The notes beneath the pieces are model-generated. The model made no database searches. It had not been told where the DNA came from and worked only from the letters and a program-made list of their open reading frames with translations. From Piezodorus guildinii (lineage: Eukaryota; Arthropoda; Insecta; Hemiptera; Pentatomidae): a stretch of 64,000 nucleotides of DNA. Where the stretch lies: contig CM041294.1 of the NCBI GenBank assembly GCA_023052935.1, forward strand, positions 16,374,635 to 16,438,634. Direction: 5' to 3'. The position numbers and the translations under genes were made by a program. Of this stretch, positions 51,331-64,000 are shown in pieces (the stretch's first letter is position 1; each line of letters opens with the position of its first letter).

Positions 51331-54300
51331 AAAAGTACACACCATTAAAAATGATGTTCCTTAGTAAAAACATACAAAGTAATTAATTCTTCAGCACCAA
51401 TCGAACGAAACAAAAAACAAAAAGAAGTAAATAATAATAATAATAGTTGTTTAAACTAATTTTGGCACAAACTTACATTAATATATATACATAAGCATAT
51501 TTACTCACTCATGTGATAACAGTACGAAAAAATAAATAAATAAAAGAGAAAGTAAATTGTGATATTTACACATCTCTTGCAATTAATGAACATTTTCAAG
51601 AAATTCCTGTATGATCTAATAAGCATATATATTCATATTACTTACTAAAAAATGAAACAAAAGTACACACCATTAAAAATGATGTTCATTAGTAAGAACA
51701 TAGAAAATAATTAATTCTACAGCACCAATCGAACGAAACAAAAAACAAAAAGAAGTAAATAATAATAATGATAGTTGTTTAAACTAATTTTGGCACAAAC
51801 TTACATCAATATATATACATAAGCATATTTACTCACTCATGTGATAACAGTACGAAAAAATAAATAAATAAAAGAGAAAGTAAATTGTGATATTTACACA
51901 TCTCTTGCAATTAATGAACATTTTCAAGAAATTCCTGTATGATCTAATAAGCATATATATTCATATTACTTACTAAAAAATGAAACAAAAGTACACACCA
52001 TTAAAAATGATGTTCATTAGTAAGAACATAGAAAATAATTAATTCTACAGCACCAATCGAACGAAACAAAAAACAAAAAGAAGTAAATAATAATAATGAT
52101 AGTTGTTTAAACTAATTTTGGCACAAACTTACATCAATATATATACATAAGCATATTTACTCACTCATGTGATAACAGTACGAAAAAATAAATAAATAAA
52201 AGAGAAAGTAAATTGTGATATTTACACATCTCTTGCAATTAATGAACATTTTCAAGAAATTCCTGTATGATCTAATAAGCATATATATTCATATTACTTA
52301 CTAAAAAATGAAACAAAAGTACACACCATTAAAAAATGTTTCATTAGTAAGAACATAGAAAATAATTAATTCTACAGCACCAATCGAACGAAACAAAAAC
52401 AAAAAGAAGTAAATAATAATAATGATAGTTGTTTAAACTAATTTTGGCACAAACTTACATCAATATATATAACATAAGCATATTTACTCACTCATGTGAT
52501 AACAGTACGAAAAAATAAATAAATAAAAGAGAAAGTAAATTGTGATATTTACACATCTCTTGCAATTAATGAACATTTTCAAGAAATTCCTGTATGATCT
52601 AATAAGCATATATATTCATATTACTTACTAAAAAATGAAACAAAAGTACACACCATTAAAAATGATGTTCATTAGTAAGAACATAGAAATAATTAATTCT
52701 ACAGCACCAATCGAACGAAACAAAAAAAAAAAGAAGTAAATAATAATAATGATAGTTGTTTAAACTAATTTTGGCACAAACTTACTTTCAATATATATAC
52801 ATAAGCATATTTACTCACTCATGTGATAACAGTACGAAAAAATAAATAAATAAAAGAGAAAGTAAATTGTGATATTTACACATCTCTTGCAATTAATGAA
52901 CATTTTCAAGAAATTCCTGTATGATCTAATAAGCATATATATTCATATTACTTACTAAAAAATGAAACAAAGTACACACCATTAAAAATGATGTTCATTA
53001 GTAAGAACATAGAAAAATAATTAATTCTACAGCACCAATCGAACGAAACAAAAAACAAAAAGAAGTAAATAATAATAATGATAGTTGTTTAAACTAATTT
53101 TGGCACAAACTTACATCAATATATATACATAAGCATATTTACTCACTCATGTGATAACAGTACGAAAAAATAAATAAATAAAAGAGAAAGTAAATTGTGA
53201 TATTTACACATCTCTTGCAATTAATGAACATTTTCAAGAAATTCCTGTATGATCTAATAAGCATATATATTCATATTACTTACTAAAAAATGAAACAAAA
53301 GTACACACCATTAAAAATGATGTTCATTAGTAAGAACATAGAAAATAATTAATTCTACAGCACCAATCGAACGAAACAAAAAACAAAAAGAAGTAAATAA
53401 TAATAATGATAGTTGTTTAAACTAATTTTGGCACAAACTTACATCAATATATATACATAAGCATATTTACTCACTCATGTGATAACAGTACGAAAAAATA
53501 AATAAATAAAAGAGAAAGTAAATTGTGATATTTACACATCTCTTGCAATTAATGAACATTTTCAAGAAATTCCTGTATGATCTAATAAGCATATATATTC
53601 ATATTACTTACTAAAAAATGAAACAAAAGTACACACCATTAAAAATGATGTTCATTAGTAAGAACATAGAAAATAATTAATTCTACAGCACCAATCGAAC
53701 GAAACAAAAAACAAAAAGAAGTAAATAATAATAATGATAGTTGTTTAAACTAATTTTGGCACAAACTTACATCAATATATATACATAAGCATATTTACTC
53801 ACTCATGTGATAACAGTACGAAAAAATAAATAAATAAAAGAGAAAGTAAATTGTGATATTTACACATCTCTTGCAATTAATGAACATTTTCAAGAAATTC
53901 CTGTATGATCTAATAAGCATATATATTCATATTACTTACTAAAAAATGAAACAAAAGTACACACCATTAAAAATGATGTTCATTAGTAAGAACATAGAAA
54001 ATAATTAATTCTACAGCACCAATCGAACGAAACAAAAAACAAAAAGAAGTAAATAATAATAATGATAGTTGTTTAAACTAATTTTGGCACAAACTTACAT
54101 CAATATATATACATAAGCATATTTACTCACTCATGTGATAACAGTACGAAAAAATAAATAAATAAAAGAGAAAGTAAATTGTGATATTTACACATCTCTT
54201 GCAATTAATGAACATTTTCAAGAAATTCCTGTATGATCTAATAAGCATATATATTCATATTACTTACTAAAAAATGAAACAAAAGTACACACCATTAAAA

Positions 54301-57300
54301 ATGATGTTCATTAGTAAGAACATAGAAAATAATTAATTCTACAGCACCAATCGAACGAAACAAAAAACAAAAAGAAGTAAATAATAATAATGATAGTTGT
54401 TTAAACTAATTTTGGCACAAACTTACATCAATATATATACATAAGCATATTTACTCACTCATGTGATAACAGTACGAAAAATAAATAAATAAAAGAGAAA
54501 GTAAATTGTGATATTTACACATCTCTTGCAATTAATGAACATTTTCAAGAAATTCCTGTATGATCTAATAAGCATATATATTCATATTACTTACTAAAAA
54601 ATGAAACAAAAGTACACACCATTAAAAATGATGTTCATTAGTAAGAACATAGAAAATAATTAATTCTACAGCACCAATCGAACGAAACAAAAAACAAAAA
54701 GAAGTAAATAATAATAATGATAGTTGTTTAAACTAATTTTGGCACAAACTTACATTCAATATATATACATAAGCATATTTACTCACTCATGTGATAACAG
54801 TACGAAAAAATAAATAAATAAAAGAGAAAGTAAATTGTGATATTTACAAAATCTCTTGCAATTAATGAACATTTTCAAGAAATTCCTGTATGATCTAATA
54901 AGCATATATATATTCATATTACTTACTAAAAAATGAAACAAAAGTACACACCATTAAAAATGATGTTCATTAGTAAGAACATAGAAAATAATTAATTCTA
55001 CAGCACCAATCGAACGAAACAAAAAACAAAAAGAAGTAAATAATAATAATGATAGTTGTTTAAACTAATTTTGGCACAAACTTACATCAATATATATACA
55101 TAAGCATATTTACTCACTCATGTGATAACAGTACGAAAAAATAAATAAATAAAAGAGAAAGTAAATTGTGATATTTACACATCTCTTGCAATTAATGAAC
55201 ATTTTCAAGAAATTCCTGTATGATCTAATAAGCATATATATTCATATTACTTACTAAAAAATGAAACAAAAGTACACACCATTAAAAATGATGTTCATTA
55301 GTAAGAACATAGAAAATAATTAATTCTACAGCACCAATCGAACGAAACAAAAAACAAAAAGAAGTAAATAATAATAATGATAGTTGTTTAAACTAATTTT
55401 GGCACAAACTTACATCAATATATATACATAAGCATATTTACTCACTCATGTGATAACAGTACGAAAAAAATAAATAAATAAAAGAGAAAGTAAATTGTGA
55501 TATTTACACATCTCTTGCAATAATGAACATTTTCAAGAAATTCCTGTATGATCTAATAAGCATATATATTCATATTACTTACTAAAAAAATGAAACAAAA
55601 GTACACACCATTAAAAATGATGTTCATTAGTAAGAACATAGAAAATAATTAATTCTACAGCACCAATCGAACGAAACAAAAAACAAAAAGAAGTAAATAA
55701 TAATAATGATAGTTGTTTAAACTAATTTGGCACAAACTTTTTTTTTTTTTTTTTAAATAAATAAAAGAGAAAGTAAATTGTGATATTTACACATCTCTTG
55801 CAATTAATGAACATTTTCAAGAAATTCCTGTATGATCTAATAAGCATATATATTCATATTACTTACTAAAAAATGAAACAAAAGTACACACCATTAAAAA
55901 TGATGTTCATTAGTAAGAACATAGAAAATAATTAATTCTTCAGCACCAATCGAACGAAACAAAAAACAAAAAGAAGTAAATAATAATAATGATAGTTGTT
56001 TAAACTAATTTTGGCACAAACTTACATCAATATATATACATAAGCATATTTACTCACTCATGTGATAACAGTACGAAAAAATAAATAAATAAAAGAGAAA
56101 GTAAATTGTGATATTTACACATCTCTTGCAACTTATGAACATTTTCAAGAAATTCCTGTATGATCTAATAAGCATATATATTCATATTACTTACTAAAAA
56201 ATGAAACAAAAGTACACACCATTAAAAATGATGTTCATTAGTAAGAACATAGAAAATAATTAATTCTACAGCACCAATCGAACGAAACAAAAAACAAAAA
56301 GAAGTAAATAATAATAATGATAGTTGTTTAAACTAATTTTGGCACAAACTTACATCAATATATATACATAAGCATATTTACTCACTCATGTGATAACAGT
56401 ACGAAAAAATAAATAAATAAAAGAGAAAGTAAATTGTGATATTTACACATCTCTTGCAATTAATGAACATTTTCAAGAAATTCCTGTATGATCTAATAAG
56501 CATATATATTCATATTACTTACTAAAAAATGAAACAAAAGTACACACCATTAAAAATGATGTTCATTAGTAAGAACATAGAAAATAATTAATTCTACAGC
56601 ACCAATCGAACGAAACAAAAAACAAAAAGAAGTAAATAATAATAATGATAGTTGTTTTAAACTAATTTTGGCACAAACTTACATCAATATATATACATAA
56701 GCATATTTACTCACTCATGTGATAACAGTACGAAAAAATAAATAAATAAAAGAGAAAGTAAATTGTGATATTTACACATCTCTTGCAATTAATGAACATT
56801 TTCAAGAAATTCCTGTATGATCTAATAAGCATATATATTCATATTACTTACTAAAAAATGAAACAAAAGTACACACCATTAAAAATGATGTTCATTAGTA
56901 AGAACATAGAAAATAATTAATTCTTCAGCACCAATCGAACGAAACAAAAAACAAAAAGAAGTAAATAATAATAATGATAGTTGTTTAAACTAATTTTGGC
57001 ACAAACTTACATCAATATATATACATAAGCATATTTACTCACTCATGTGATAACAGTACGAAAAAATAAATAAATAAAAGAGAAAGTAAATTGTGATATT
57101 TACACATCTCTTGCAATTAATGAACATTTTCAAGAAATTCCTGTATGATCTAATAAGCATATATATTCATATTACTTACTAAAAAATGAAACAAAAGTAC
57201 ACACCATTAAAAATGATGTTCATTAGTAAGAACATAGAAAATAATTAATTCTACAGCACCAATCGAACGAAACAAAAAACAAAAAGAAGTAAATAATAAT

Positions 57301-58832
57301 AATGATAGTTGTTTAAACTAATTTTGGCACAAACTTACATCAATATATATACATAAGCATATTTACTCACTCATGTGATAACAGTACGAAAAAATAAATA
57401 AATAAAAGAGAAAGTAAATTGTGATATTTACACATCTCTTGCAATTATGAACATTTTCAAGAAATTCCTGTATGATCTAATAAGCATATATATTCATATT
57501 ACTTACTAAAAAATGAAACAAAAGTACACACCATTAAAAATGATGTTCATTAGTAAGAACATAGAAAATAATTAATTCTACAGCACCAATCGAACGAAAC
57601 AAAAAACAAAAAGAAGTAAATAATAATAATGATAGTTGTTTAAACTAATTTTGGCACAAACTTACATCAATATATATACATAAGCATATTTACTCACTCA
57701 TGTGATAACAGTACGAAAAAATAAATAAATAAAAGAGAAAGTAAATTGTGATATTTACACATCTCTTGCAATTATGAACATTTTCAAGAAATTCCTGTAT
57801 GATCTAATAAGCATATATATTCATATTACTTACTAAAAAATGAAACAAAAGTACACACCATTAAAAATGATGTTCATTAGTAAGAACATAGAAAATAATT
57901 AATTCTCAGCACCAATCGAACGAAACAAAAAACAAAAAGAAGTAAATAATAATAATGATAGTTGTTTAAACTAATTTTGGCACAAACTTACATCAATATA
58001 TATACATAAGCATATTTACTCACTCATGTGATAACAGTACGAAAAAATAAATAAATAAAAGAGAAAGTAAATTGTGATATTTACACATCTCTTGCAATTA
58101 ATGAACATTTTCAAGAAATTCCTGTATGATCTAATAAGCAATATATTTCATATTACTTACTAAAAAATGAAACAAAAGTACACACCATTAAAAATGATGT
58201 TCATTAGTAAGAACATAGAAAATAATTAATTCTTCAGCACCAATCGAACGAAACAAAAAACAAAAAGAAGTAAATAATAATAATGATAGTTGTTTAAACT
58301 AATTTTGGCACAAACTTACATCAATATATATACATAAGCATATTTACTCACTCATGTGATAACAGTACGAAAAAATAAATAAATAAAAGAGAAAGTAAAT
58401 TGTGATATTTACACATCTCTTGCAACTATGAACATTTTCAAGAAATTCCTGTATGATCTAATAAGCATATATATTCATATTACTTACTAAAAAATGAAAC
58501 AAAAGTACACACCATTAAAAATGATGTTCATTAGTAAGAACATAGAAAATAATTAATTCTACAGCACCAATCGAACGAAACAAAAAACAAAAAGAAGTAA
58601 ATAATAATAATGATAGTTGTTTAAACTAATTTTGGCACAAACTTACATCAATATATATACATAAGCATATTTACTCACTCATGTGATAACAGTACGAAAA
58701 AATAAATAAATAAAAGAGAAAGTAAATTGTGATATTTACACATCTCTTGCAATTAATGAACATTTTCAAGAAATTCCTGTATGATCTAATAAGCATATAT
58801 ATTCATATTACTTACTAAAAAATGAAACAAAA
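51331..58832. repeat. Satellite-like array of about 23 units of 328 bp
   Basis: A head-to-tail array of a 328-bp AT-rich unit. Landmarks in each unit are AAAAGTACACACCATTAAAA, GCACCAATCGAACGAAAC, TTTGGCACAAACTTACATC, CACTCATGTGATAACAGTAC and GAACATTTTCAAGAAATTCC. I count 23 occurrences of the first landmark at a spacing close to 328. Units differ by few point changes and one- to three-base indels. The first unit (51331 on) is the most diverged. One unit near 55738 has about 60 bp replaced by a T run. A two-state variant (CTTCAGC/CTACAGC) is scattered. No ORF spans a unit. Confidence 0.97.
55735..55755. other. Poly-T interruption inside one array unit
   Basis: After CACAAACT a run of about 17 T replaces the segment from ACATCAATATAT to the AAATAAATAAAAGAG part of the unit, shortening it by about 45 bp. 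Either a local deletion with T-run filler or an assembly join. Confidence 0.8.
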
Positions 58833-59372
58833 ATAGAATATCCTATGCAAAAAGAGTGAGAAATACTAAGATAAAAAAAATAAAATAAAATAGATAGTTA
58901 TAAAAATATAGGAAATCAGCTCACGAAAATGAGATGTTTTCAATGTTCCGGCTGTATTTACTTATTAATAAGAACAATAATAAGACTAAATTCTAAATAG
59001 CGGTCCCTTGTGTGTTTACAGTTCTTGAAACCAAGGTTAGTATTTTAAAGACATTCAAGAGAGCAGTGAAGTGGTATTTATTAACGGTGACAGAGTGCGA
59101 TCGAATATTTTCTGCGTGGATCTATAGTTTATATTAATTTGAGAACTAAGAAATTTTGATTTCGACTTTACCAAAGCTCCCAAGAGGTAGGTCTTAAATT
59201 TATCTATATTAAATGAAGCCAATGATTTATTTTCGAAATGTAAAGTTTTCTTAAGTAATTAAGTAGATATTTGTTTGTAATTCGTGAGGAATTTGATTTG
59301 TTAATTTGTCTTACTTGATCATACTAGGTATTGATGGAGTTCGTGATAATAACAATTCAGGTCTCGGTGCTG
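58833..59372. other. Spacer between the array and an ORF1-like fragment
   Basis: AT-rich, no ORF. Composition is somewhat more balanced from 58960 on. No similarity to the spacer at 50773-51330 is apparent by eye. Confidence 0.5.
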
Positions 59373-59532
59373 TTATATTTTGAGAAGGTTGGCCAGGTCT
59401 TGGCCAGTTCGTATTTTTCGCTTTTCTCCTTTTTGATTTATTACAATATTGCCGTTATTAGTCCAGACCTCCTTAAAACGAAATGCTTCCTTAGCTCGTT
59501 TATATAATATACGTCGTGTAGGCGTCAAGTCA
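59373..59532 (-). pseudogene. LINE ORF1 C-terminal FP-like fragment
   Basis: The minus strand encodes LTPTRRILYKRAKEAFRFKE, VWTNNGNIVINQKGEKR and IRTGQDLANLL, with a stop at 59373-59375. This is the same LTP..R.L / vW..G.I / DL pattern as the ORF1 domain at 19430-19687, i.e. the FP-like C-terminus of CR1-like ORF1 proteins. It begins at a GA/TC microsatellite (59527-59555) that cuts off the rest of the protein. It has the same orientation as the ORF2 at 47872-50772, on the expected (5') side of it. Confidence 0.6.
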
Positions 59533-60149
59533 AGAGAGAGTGAGAGAGAGAGAGAATTACTATTACCTTGTAAAATAGAAAAAAACTATATATCAAAGTA
59601 ACCTTTTTTCTTTCATAAGATCCTTTTTCAGGCTGATCCTTATCCCCAATAAAAGTGGTAGTTTCAGCAGAGAGAATATACTGGGAAGTATAACGGTAGT
59701 AAGGATTTGATACGTCGGCAAAACCGTAACATTTGGCAAGACTTCGGTTAACACAAACCCGCCGAATGACCTTATCAAGAGAATAATCTGTCATATAAAC
59801 AGAGATAGGAGATAGCATTGACAAGGTAAGCGAAGGAGGAAGGGCTATGGTTGCTGAAATCTGTTGGGGATCCCCGAAGGAATGACAGCGGCTGGTTTAC
59901 CGACCTCATTACCACTAATCCGAGGTGGGATTATCTCGGGCTGCTGTAGAATGTCAGAACACTCCGATGGATATCGACCCAAGTCTCAAATCGGAGTCCT
60001 ATGGCATTGTCTAAGAGCCACAGCGGAGACATCTGATATCTCTTCGACATCCAGTGTTCCGCCGAGATTCAGCACCCAGCCTAATCAACATGCAAAAACG
60101 TTGGAAAACATTTGACTAAGCTTTATTATTTCCAAATAATTAAATTACA
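59533..60149. other. Degenerate coding-like sequence of unknown family
   Basis: Balanced base composition and minus-strand openings (59525-59824, and broken frames to about 60080 containing GNEVGKPAAVIPSGIPN) suggest decayed protein-coding DNA, perhaps retroelement. I recognise no motif and assign no product. Confidence 0.4.
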
Positions 60150-60366
60150 AATTCAACACACGACTTTCTCTTACCTCCGCTGTTAAAATCAATTAAATAA
60201 CTTGTACGAAAAAGTAGAAGTTAATAAAAAGTTTTTTTTAAATATAAACATGTGCTTAATATTAAATAATAATCACAATATTTATTATCAACAACAATTA
60301 CTTAGTTTTACGCATTATTCATAACTTTCCTAATAAAATTTTTGATAACTTTGTGTATAACAAACA
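60150..60366 (-). repeat. Diverged PR-0.9 fragment
   Basis: CAACACACGACTTTCTCTTA followed by ACCTCCGCTGTTAAAATC and the AAACATGTG region. Inverted relative to the copy that starts at 60367. Confidence 0.6.
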
Positions 60367-61148
60367 TTTTTACTTTCACTTACTATATATAGTATTTCAC
60401 TTACTATATTGCGATCGTGAAAATTTTCGAATTCCAGTTTTCAATGGAAATACACGTTTTAAGATCCCCTGAGTCCAAATAACCAAGTCCCACAAAAAGG
60501 TCTGTGTGTGTGTGTGTGTGGTAACTCCCGGGCGAAAACGAAAAGTCCTATGAAACTTAAATTTCATATTTAAGACAACCATACGCCCGAGACGTGATAA
60601 AACTTTTTTCATCAAAATGAGCTTACCAGAAGAGGCACTTTATACTATGCATTTTGCACCTTTTTTCGATTTTCTCAAAAACGGTTCCGATGATTTTTAT
60701 TAAACTCGCTACATCGATGTAAAATTTAATGGGCTTTAATATCATGTAGGTTTTATTCTGATTAAAATGGTCTGACAGGGCTTAAATGCCGATATTTTAA
60801 ACTTATTAAATTATGTTTTAATGCAATTTTTCGGTTTTGAACATAAGAGCAGTAATATACATGTGTGATATACCGTTGAAAAGCTAAAGATTTTAGAAAA
60901 AATATTATCTCATACACAAGCTTTTAAAAGTTAATAGAGAGTGATGAAATGAACATAAAACTAGCTGATTATTTTAGATAAGAATCAAATAGATTTTTTA
61001 ATAAAACACATGTTTCTATATAAATTCAATTTAATTAATTCCTTAATAGTTTCACGTATTTTTATCTCTAACTGTTTTTGAAAATTCTTTTATTGATTTT
61101 AAAAATGGAGGTAAGAGAAAGTCGTGTGTTGCCCGCACCAGATTTTTT
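60367..61148 (+). repeat. PR-0.9 repeat
   Basis: Palindromic end (duplicated TTTCACTTACTATAT), short TG tract, internal deletion near 60800, right end GTGTTGCCCGCACCAGATTT. Confidence 0.85.
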
Positions 61149-62105
61149 GTCTCGAAATTTTGTAGATTTCCAACGATACATTATAAATCTATATTACTAC
61201 TCTTGTGCTAAAAAAAAAATTAAAATTTGTAATAGTTTTTTATAAAGTTTGGAATAGTTTTGAGATTATTGCATTATAAATGAGGATAAATACAAATATT
61301 GGTTTTAAAATTAACTGTTAAGAGAGTGAGGGAATACATTTCTTTAATCCATTGGATGATAGCAACCATGACAGGGCTGGTCAGCCTATAATAGTATAAT
61401 ATTTTTTTTTTTTTAAGTTACAAAATATATATTTATATAAGTGCATTATGAAGGAATATTAAAAGGTATGTAAATTTCCTTATAACAATGTAAAAAAGTA
61501 ATGTTGTTTATCTTTTAGTTTTAAAATAAATGCTGTTTGTAGATCCCTTGAAAATGGCAAAAAGCCGAAACGTAGGATTGAGGATAAAATAAGAAATTAA
61601 ATAAGTTGAATGAAAATGGATCATTTTAATTAAAAGAACCAAACAATACATTTATTCATTCAAAAAACTTTTAATTGTAATAAAAATTAGCTCAAAATAA
61701 ATTTGCATTTTTCTTCTTGATTTGGTTGTTAAGTTTAATATGTATCTTTTTTTGTTATAAATGTTAACAAAGTGAAATGATTATTTTTTTTTCGAATCTA
61801 CTAAATTAATGGTAATTTAGATAAAGAAATTTTTAAATATCGTCATTTCAGCACTGTTTGAATATTTCAATCAGAATGAAATTAAATCATATTTAAGCCC
61901 ATTAAATTTGACATCGATATTTCGAGTTTAATCAAAATTGATACAACTGTTCTTAGAAAATCGTAAAAAGGTGCAAAATATAGGGCTCATATTTTATTAT
62001 ACATCTATATTACTGCTCTTAAAAAAAAAAGAAGGGAAAAGATATTTCGGCTCATTTTTCCTTCCAATTTTACATTTATTCGGTTTTTATCAATGCTAAC
62101 AAGAA
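61149..62105. repeat. Decayed PR-0.9 pieces and a Penelope-like scrap
   Basis: 61150-61210 and 61790-62100 show PR-0.9 landmarks (minus orientation in the second) at high divergence. At 61546-61585 lies CCCTTGAAAATGGC, AAAAA, GCCGAAACGTAGG, a relative of the hammerhead-like site at 23571-23600 with a damaged first core strand. Confidence 0.5.
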
Positions 62106-62109
62106 GCTC

Positions 62110-62900
62110 TGGTTAATTTTTTTTTTTCACTTAATATTTTATTTACACCTGTAAAAAAAATTACAATCAGCAAATGTGCTAAAATCTAAGTAAACATGGC
62201 GTGGTCAGGCATGAGGGAGACAGCACCCAGTGGTGCATCCTCCTGACATTAAGCAGAACTATATTTTTAGGTCAGGAGGTCCCTCATCCAACTTCTTTTC
62301 AGCCTACGGCGAGTTATTGATGGTATGTCGGTTGTAGCCATGTTTTGCACAAGTTTGTTTATGTGTCCATTTAGTTTGTCGTTAAATCGTTTGTAAGTCG
62401 ATCGAATGTGGTTTGTTATAGTAGGAATACGTAAGTCAGTATGAAGGGTATCGTTTGAAACATATGGTGGTGAGTTCGTTGCCAGTCTTAAAAACTGCGA
62501 TTGAAAGGTTTGTATTTTTCGTATGTGTGTCTTTTTAGCGGGTCAGTATATTTGGCAAGCGTAAGTCCATATTGGTTTTAATAAATAAGTGTATACGTTA
62601 AGTTTCTGTCTGATAGGTAATTTAGAATGTCTATGAAGTATCGAATACAATAGTCTCAGTCGAAAATTTAGAGTTTTACGTTTAGTCTTGAGGTGTGGGC
62701 CCCATTTCAACCTTTTGTCAAAAATAAGTCCTAAGTACGTTACTGTGTTTGATTGTGGTATCTGGTGATTGTCTATGTAAACTGGAGGGCAGGTTCCATG
62801 TCCAAGTGTAAATGTAACATGTACTGATTTGTCGTGGTTAATCATTAATTTCCATTTCCTACACCAGTTTTGTACATTGTCTAAGTGGGTTAATTTATTT
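62110..62900 (-). pseudogene. Second Jockey-like LINE family, 3' fragment
   Basis: Minus-strand ORF 62543-62845 encodes NTVTYLGLIFDKRLKWGPHL, then TKRKTLNFRLRLLYSILHRH, LPIRQKLNVYTYLLKPIWTY and ACQIY, the RT thumb region. The rest of the C-terminus follows in broken frames to about 62260, then a 3' UTR with poly-A (T run at 62116-62130 on the plus strand). Differs clearly from the 7443-12213 family. Inserted in a decayed PR-0.9 repeat. Confidence 0.82.
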
Positions 62901-63425
62901 AAATCTTCAAATTTAAAGGTACTTTAGAGAAAGAAAATTTATACTATCGGCATTTAAGCTCTATCAGAATATTTCGATCAGAATGAAACCTACATCATAT
63001 CAAAGCCAATTGAATTTTACATCGATATAGTCATATTAATCAAAATTGTGAAAGCCGTTTTTGATAAAATAAAAAAAAAGTTAGAAATACGTCGTAAAAA
63101 CATGCTCTTTTATTTCGCCGAATTAGATTAAAAAGTTGCTATAACATCTCAGGCGTAGACGCTTCTAAAATATGAAATTTAAGTTTTATAAAAATTATCA
63201 TTTTTGAGATGTACTTACCCTCACCCCTCTCCATACACGCACACACACACCTTTTTGCTGGGCTTGGTCATTTGGACACACAGAAAGCTCCAACGTGTAT
63301 TTCCGGTGAAAACTTGAATTAAAAATTTTTCACGATCGCAATTATTTCCTAACAATTAATACTCGGTTATCGGGCATACATCAACTTGTTCATCAAGGCC
63401 CGAATGGTAAGTGAAAGTAAAATTA
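62901..63425 (-). repeat. Diverged PR-0.9 repeat, palindromic-end half
   Basis: Continues from AAAGGTACTTTAGAGAAAGA through the CA tract (63239-63251) and CAACGTGTATTTCCGGTGAA to a different hairpin end and GGTAAGTGAAAGTAAAA. The central palindrome TATATATA is replaced by about 55 bp of other sequence, marking a distinct subfamily. Confidence 0.65.
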
Positions 63426-64000
63426 TACACATAGTTTTATTTTTATTCCAACATTCTCTATGGATATGAAAATGTGTGTATGATAAATTTATAAATCATT
63501 TTTTTTTAGTTTTATAAGTCTTAATGGTTTATTATTACATGTACATTGACCAAAACTTCGTAAATGTCATCGTTTTTAATCTATTTTTTTCAAATATATT
63601 GCACCCTTTGTTTGTTCTTATAGGTATATATCGTATTAAATTGCATTTTATTACTAACTAGAGTAAAGTAATATTTATTCATTTATCATTAAAATAACCT
63701 ATAATTCACTATGCAAATTACGTTATAGAGATGCCAACATGAAATATTTAATTCTGGAGTTGCTACAGAATAATGCTTAATTTTAAAAAATATTTATAAA
63801 AATTTGACTTTTTCCGGAAGAGTTTATTATATATATATATAATATTATGGTAGTGGCATGATATTGTATAATAGTGTGTACCCGCCAAGCTGACCTTTTA
63901 CACCTATTAGCTCCTATTCTAAAAATGGTACCAACTAAATCGAACCGGCTACTCCTCTAGAGAAATCGGTCAAACCAATATCTTATGGTTTATATATAGC
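63426..64000. other. No gene seen
   Basis: AT-rich to the window end; short AT microsatellite at 63828-63842. Confidence 0.5.

Noticed and set aside
51331..58832. CRISPR-like array
   Set aside because: Units are 328 bp, contiguous and without spacers, in a eukaryotic repeat context. It is satellite DNA.
59525..59824. Possible small host gene on the minus strand
   Set aside because: No motif recognised, overlapping broken frames and a microsatellite at its edge. It is listed only as degenerate coding-like sequence.
1..64000. Bacterial or phage features (operons, Shine-Dalgarno sites, prophage)
   Set aside because: LINEs, SINEs, an LTR retrovirus-like element and microsatellites show a eukaryotic nuclear genome.

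Overview
The window is AT-rich, repeat-dense eukaryotic DNA with no host gene I can support. The retroelement set points to an arthropod, most likely an insect: Jockey-, RTE- and CR1-like LINEs, an insect errantivirus with an env gene, mariner, piggyBac, hAT, pogo-like and Helitron DNA elements, and tRNA-derived SINEs. I cannot name the species. Nearly every long ORF belongs to a mobile element. The gaps are AT-rich and hold old repeat debris or nothing recognisable.

Layout. 1-7.4 kb: LINE scraps, a piggyBac MITE (2057-2409), copies of a 0.9-kb repeat with a terminal palindrome (called PR-0.9 here), a SINE inside one of them, and a Helitron remnant. 7.4-14.8 kb: a 4.77-kb Jockey-type LINE (7443-12213, + strand) with an 11-bp target duplication, inserted into an older minus-strand RTE-type LINE (12214-14802 plus 7358-7442). 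14.8-22 kb: a pogo-like remnant, two tandem hAT MITEs, an ORF1-only LINE derivative, an I/R1-like RNase H scrap and an internally deleted mariner. 22-36 kb: more PR-0.9 copies, LINE 3' ends, three SINE insertions and short Penelope-like pieces with hammerhead-ribozyme-like cores.

36.66-44.14 kb: a complete errantivirus (Ty3/gypsy group, minus strand). Its two 286-bp LTRs read as identical. It has a tRNA-Lys-type primer site, gag, pol and env, and a T TTT TTA slip site, and it sits inside a PR-0.9 copy. It looks very young, yet its protease and the rest of Pol are in different frames, and the integrase DD35E glutamate position is asparagine.

47.4-59.5 kb: a CR1-like LINE ORF2 on the minus strand, split by one TAG codon directly before its FADD catalytic motif. 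Upstream of it lies a 7.5-kb array of about 23 near-identical 328-bp units. Beyond the array is a short ORF1-like (FP-domain) fragment in the same orientation, so the array may have expanded inside or beside a LINE. 60-64 kb: further PR-0.9 copies and an unrelated LINE 3' fragment.

The genes form no host pathway. The working units are the coding sets of the Jockey element (ORF1+ORF2) and the errantivirus (gag-pro-pol-env). The SINEs, MITEs, PR-0.9 repeats and deletion derivatives would depend on proteins supplied from elsewhere.
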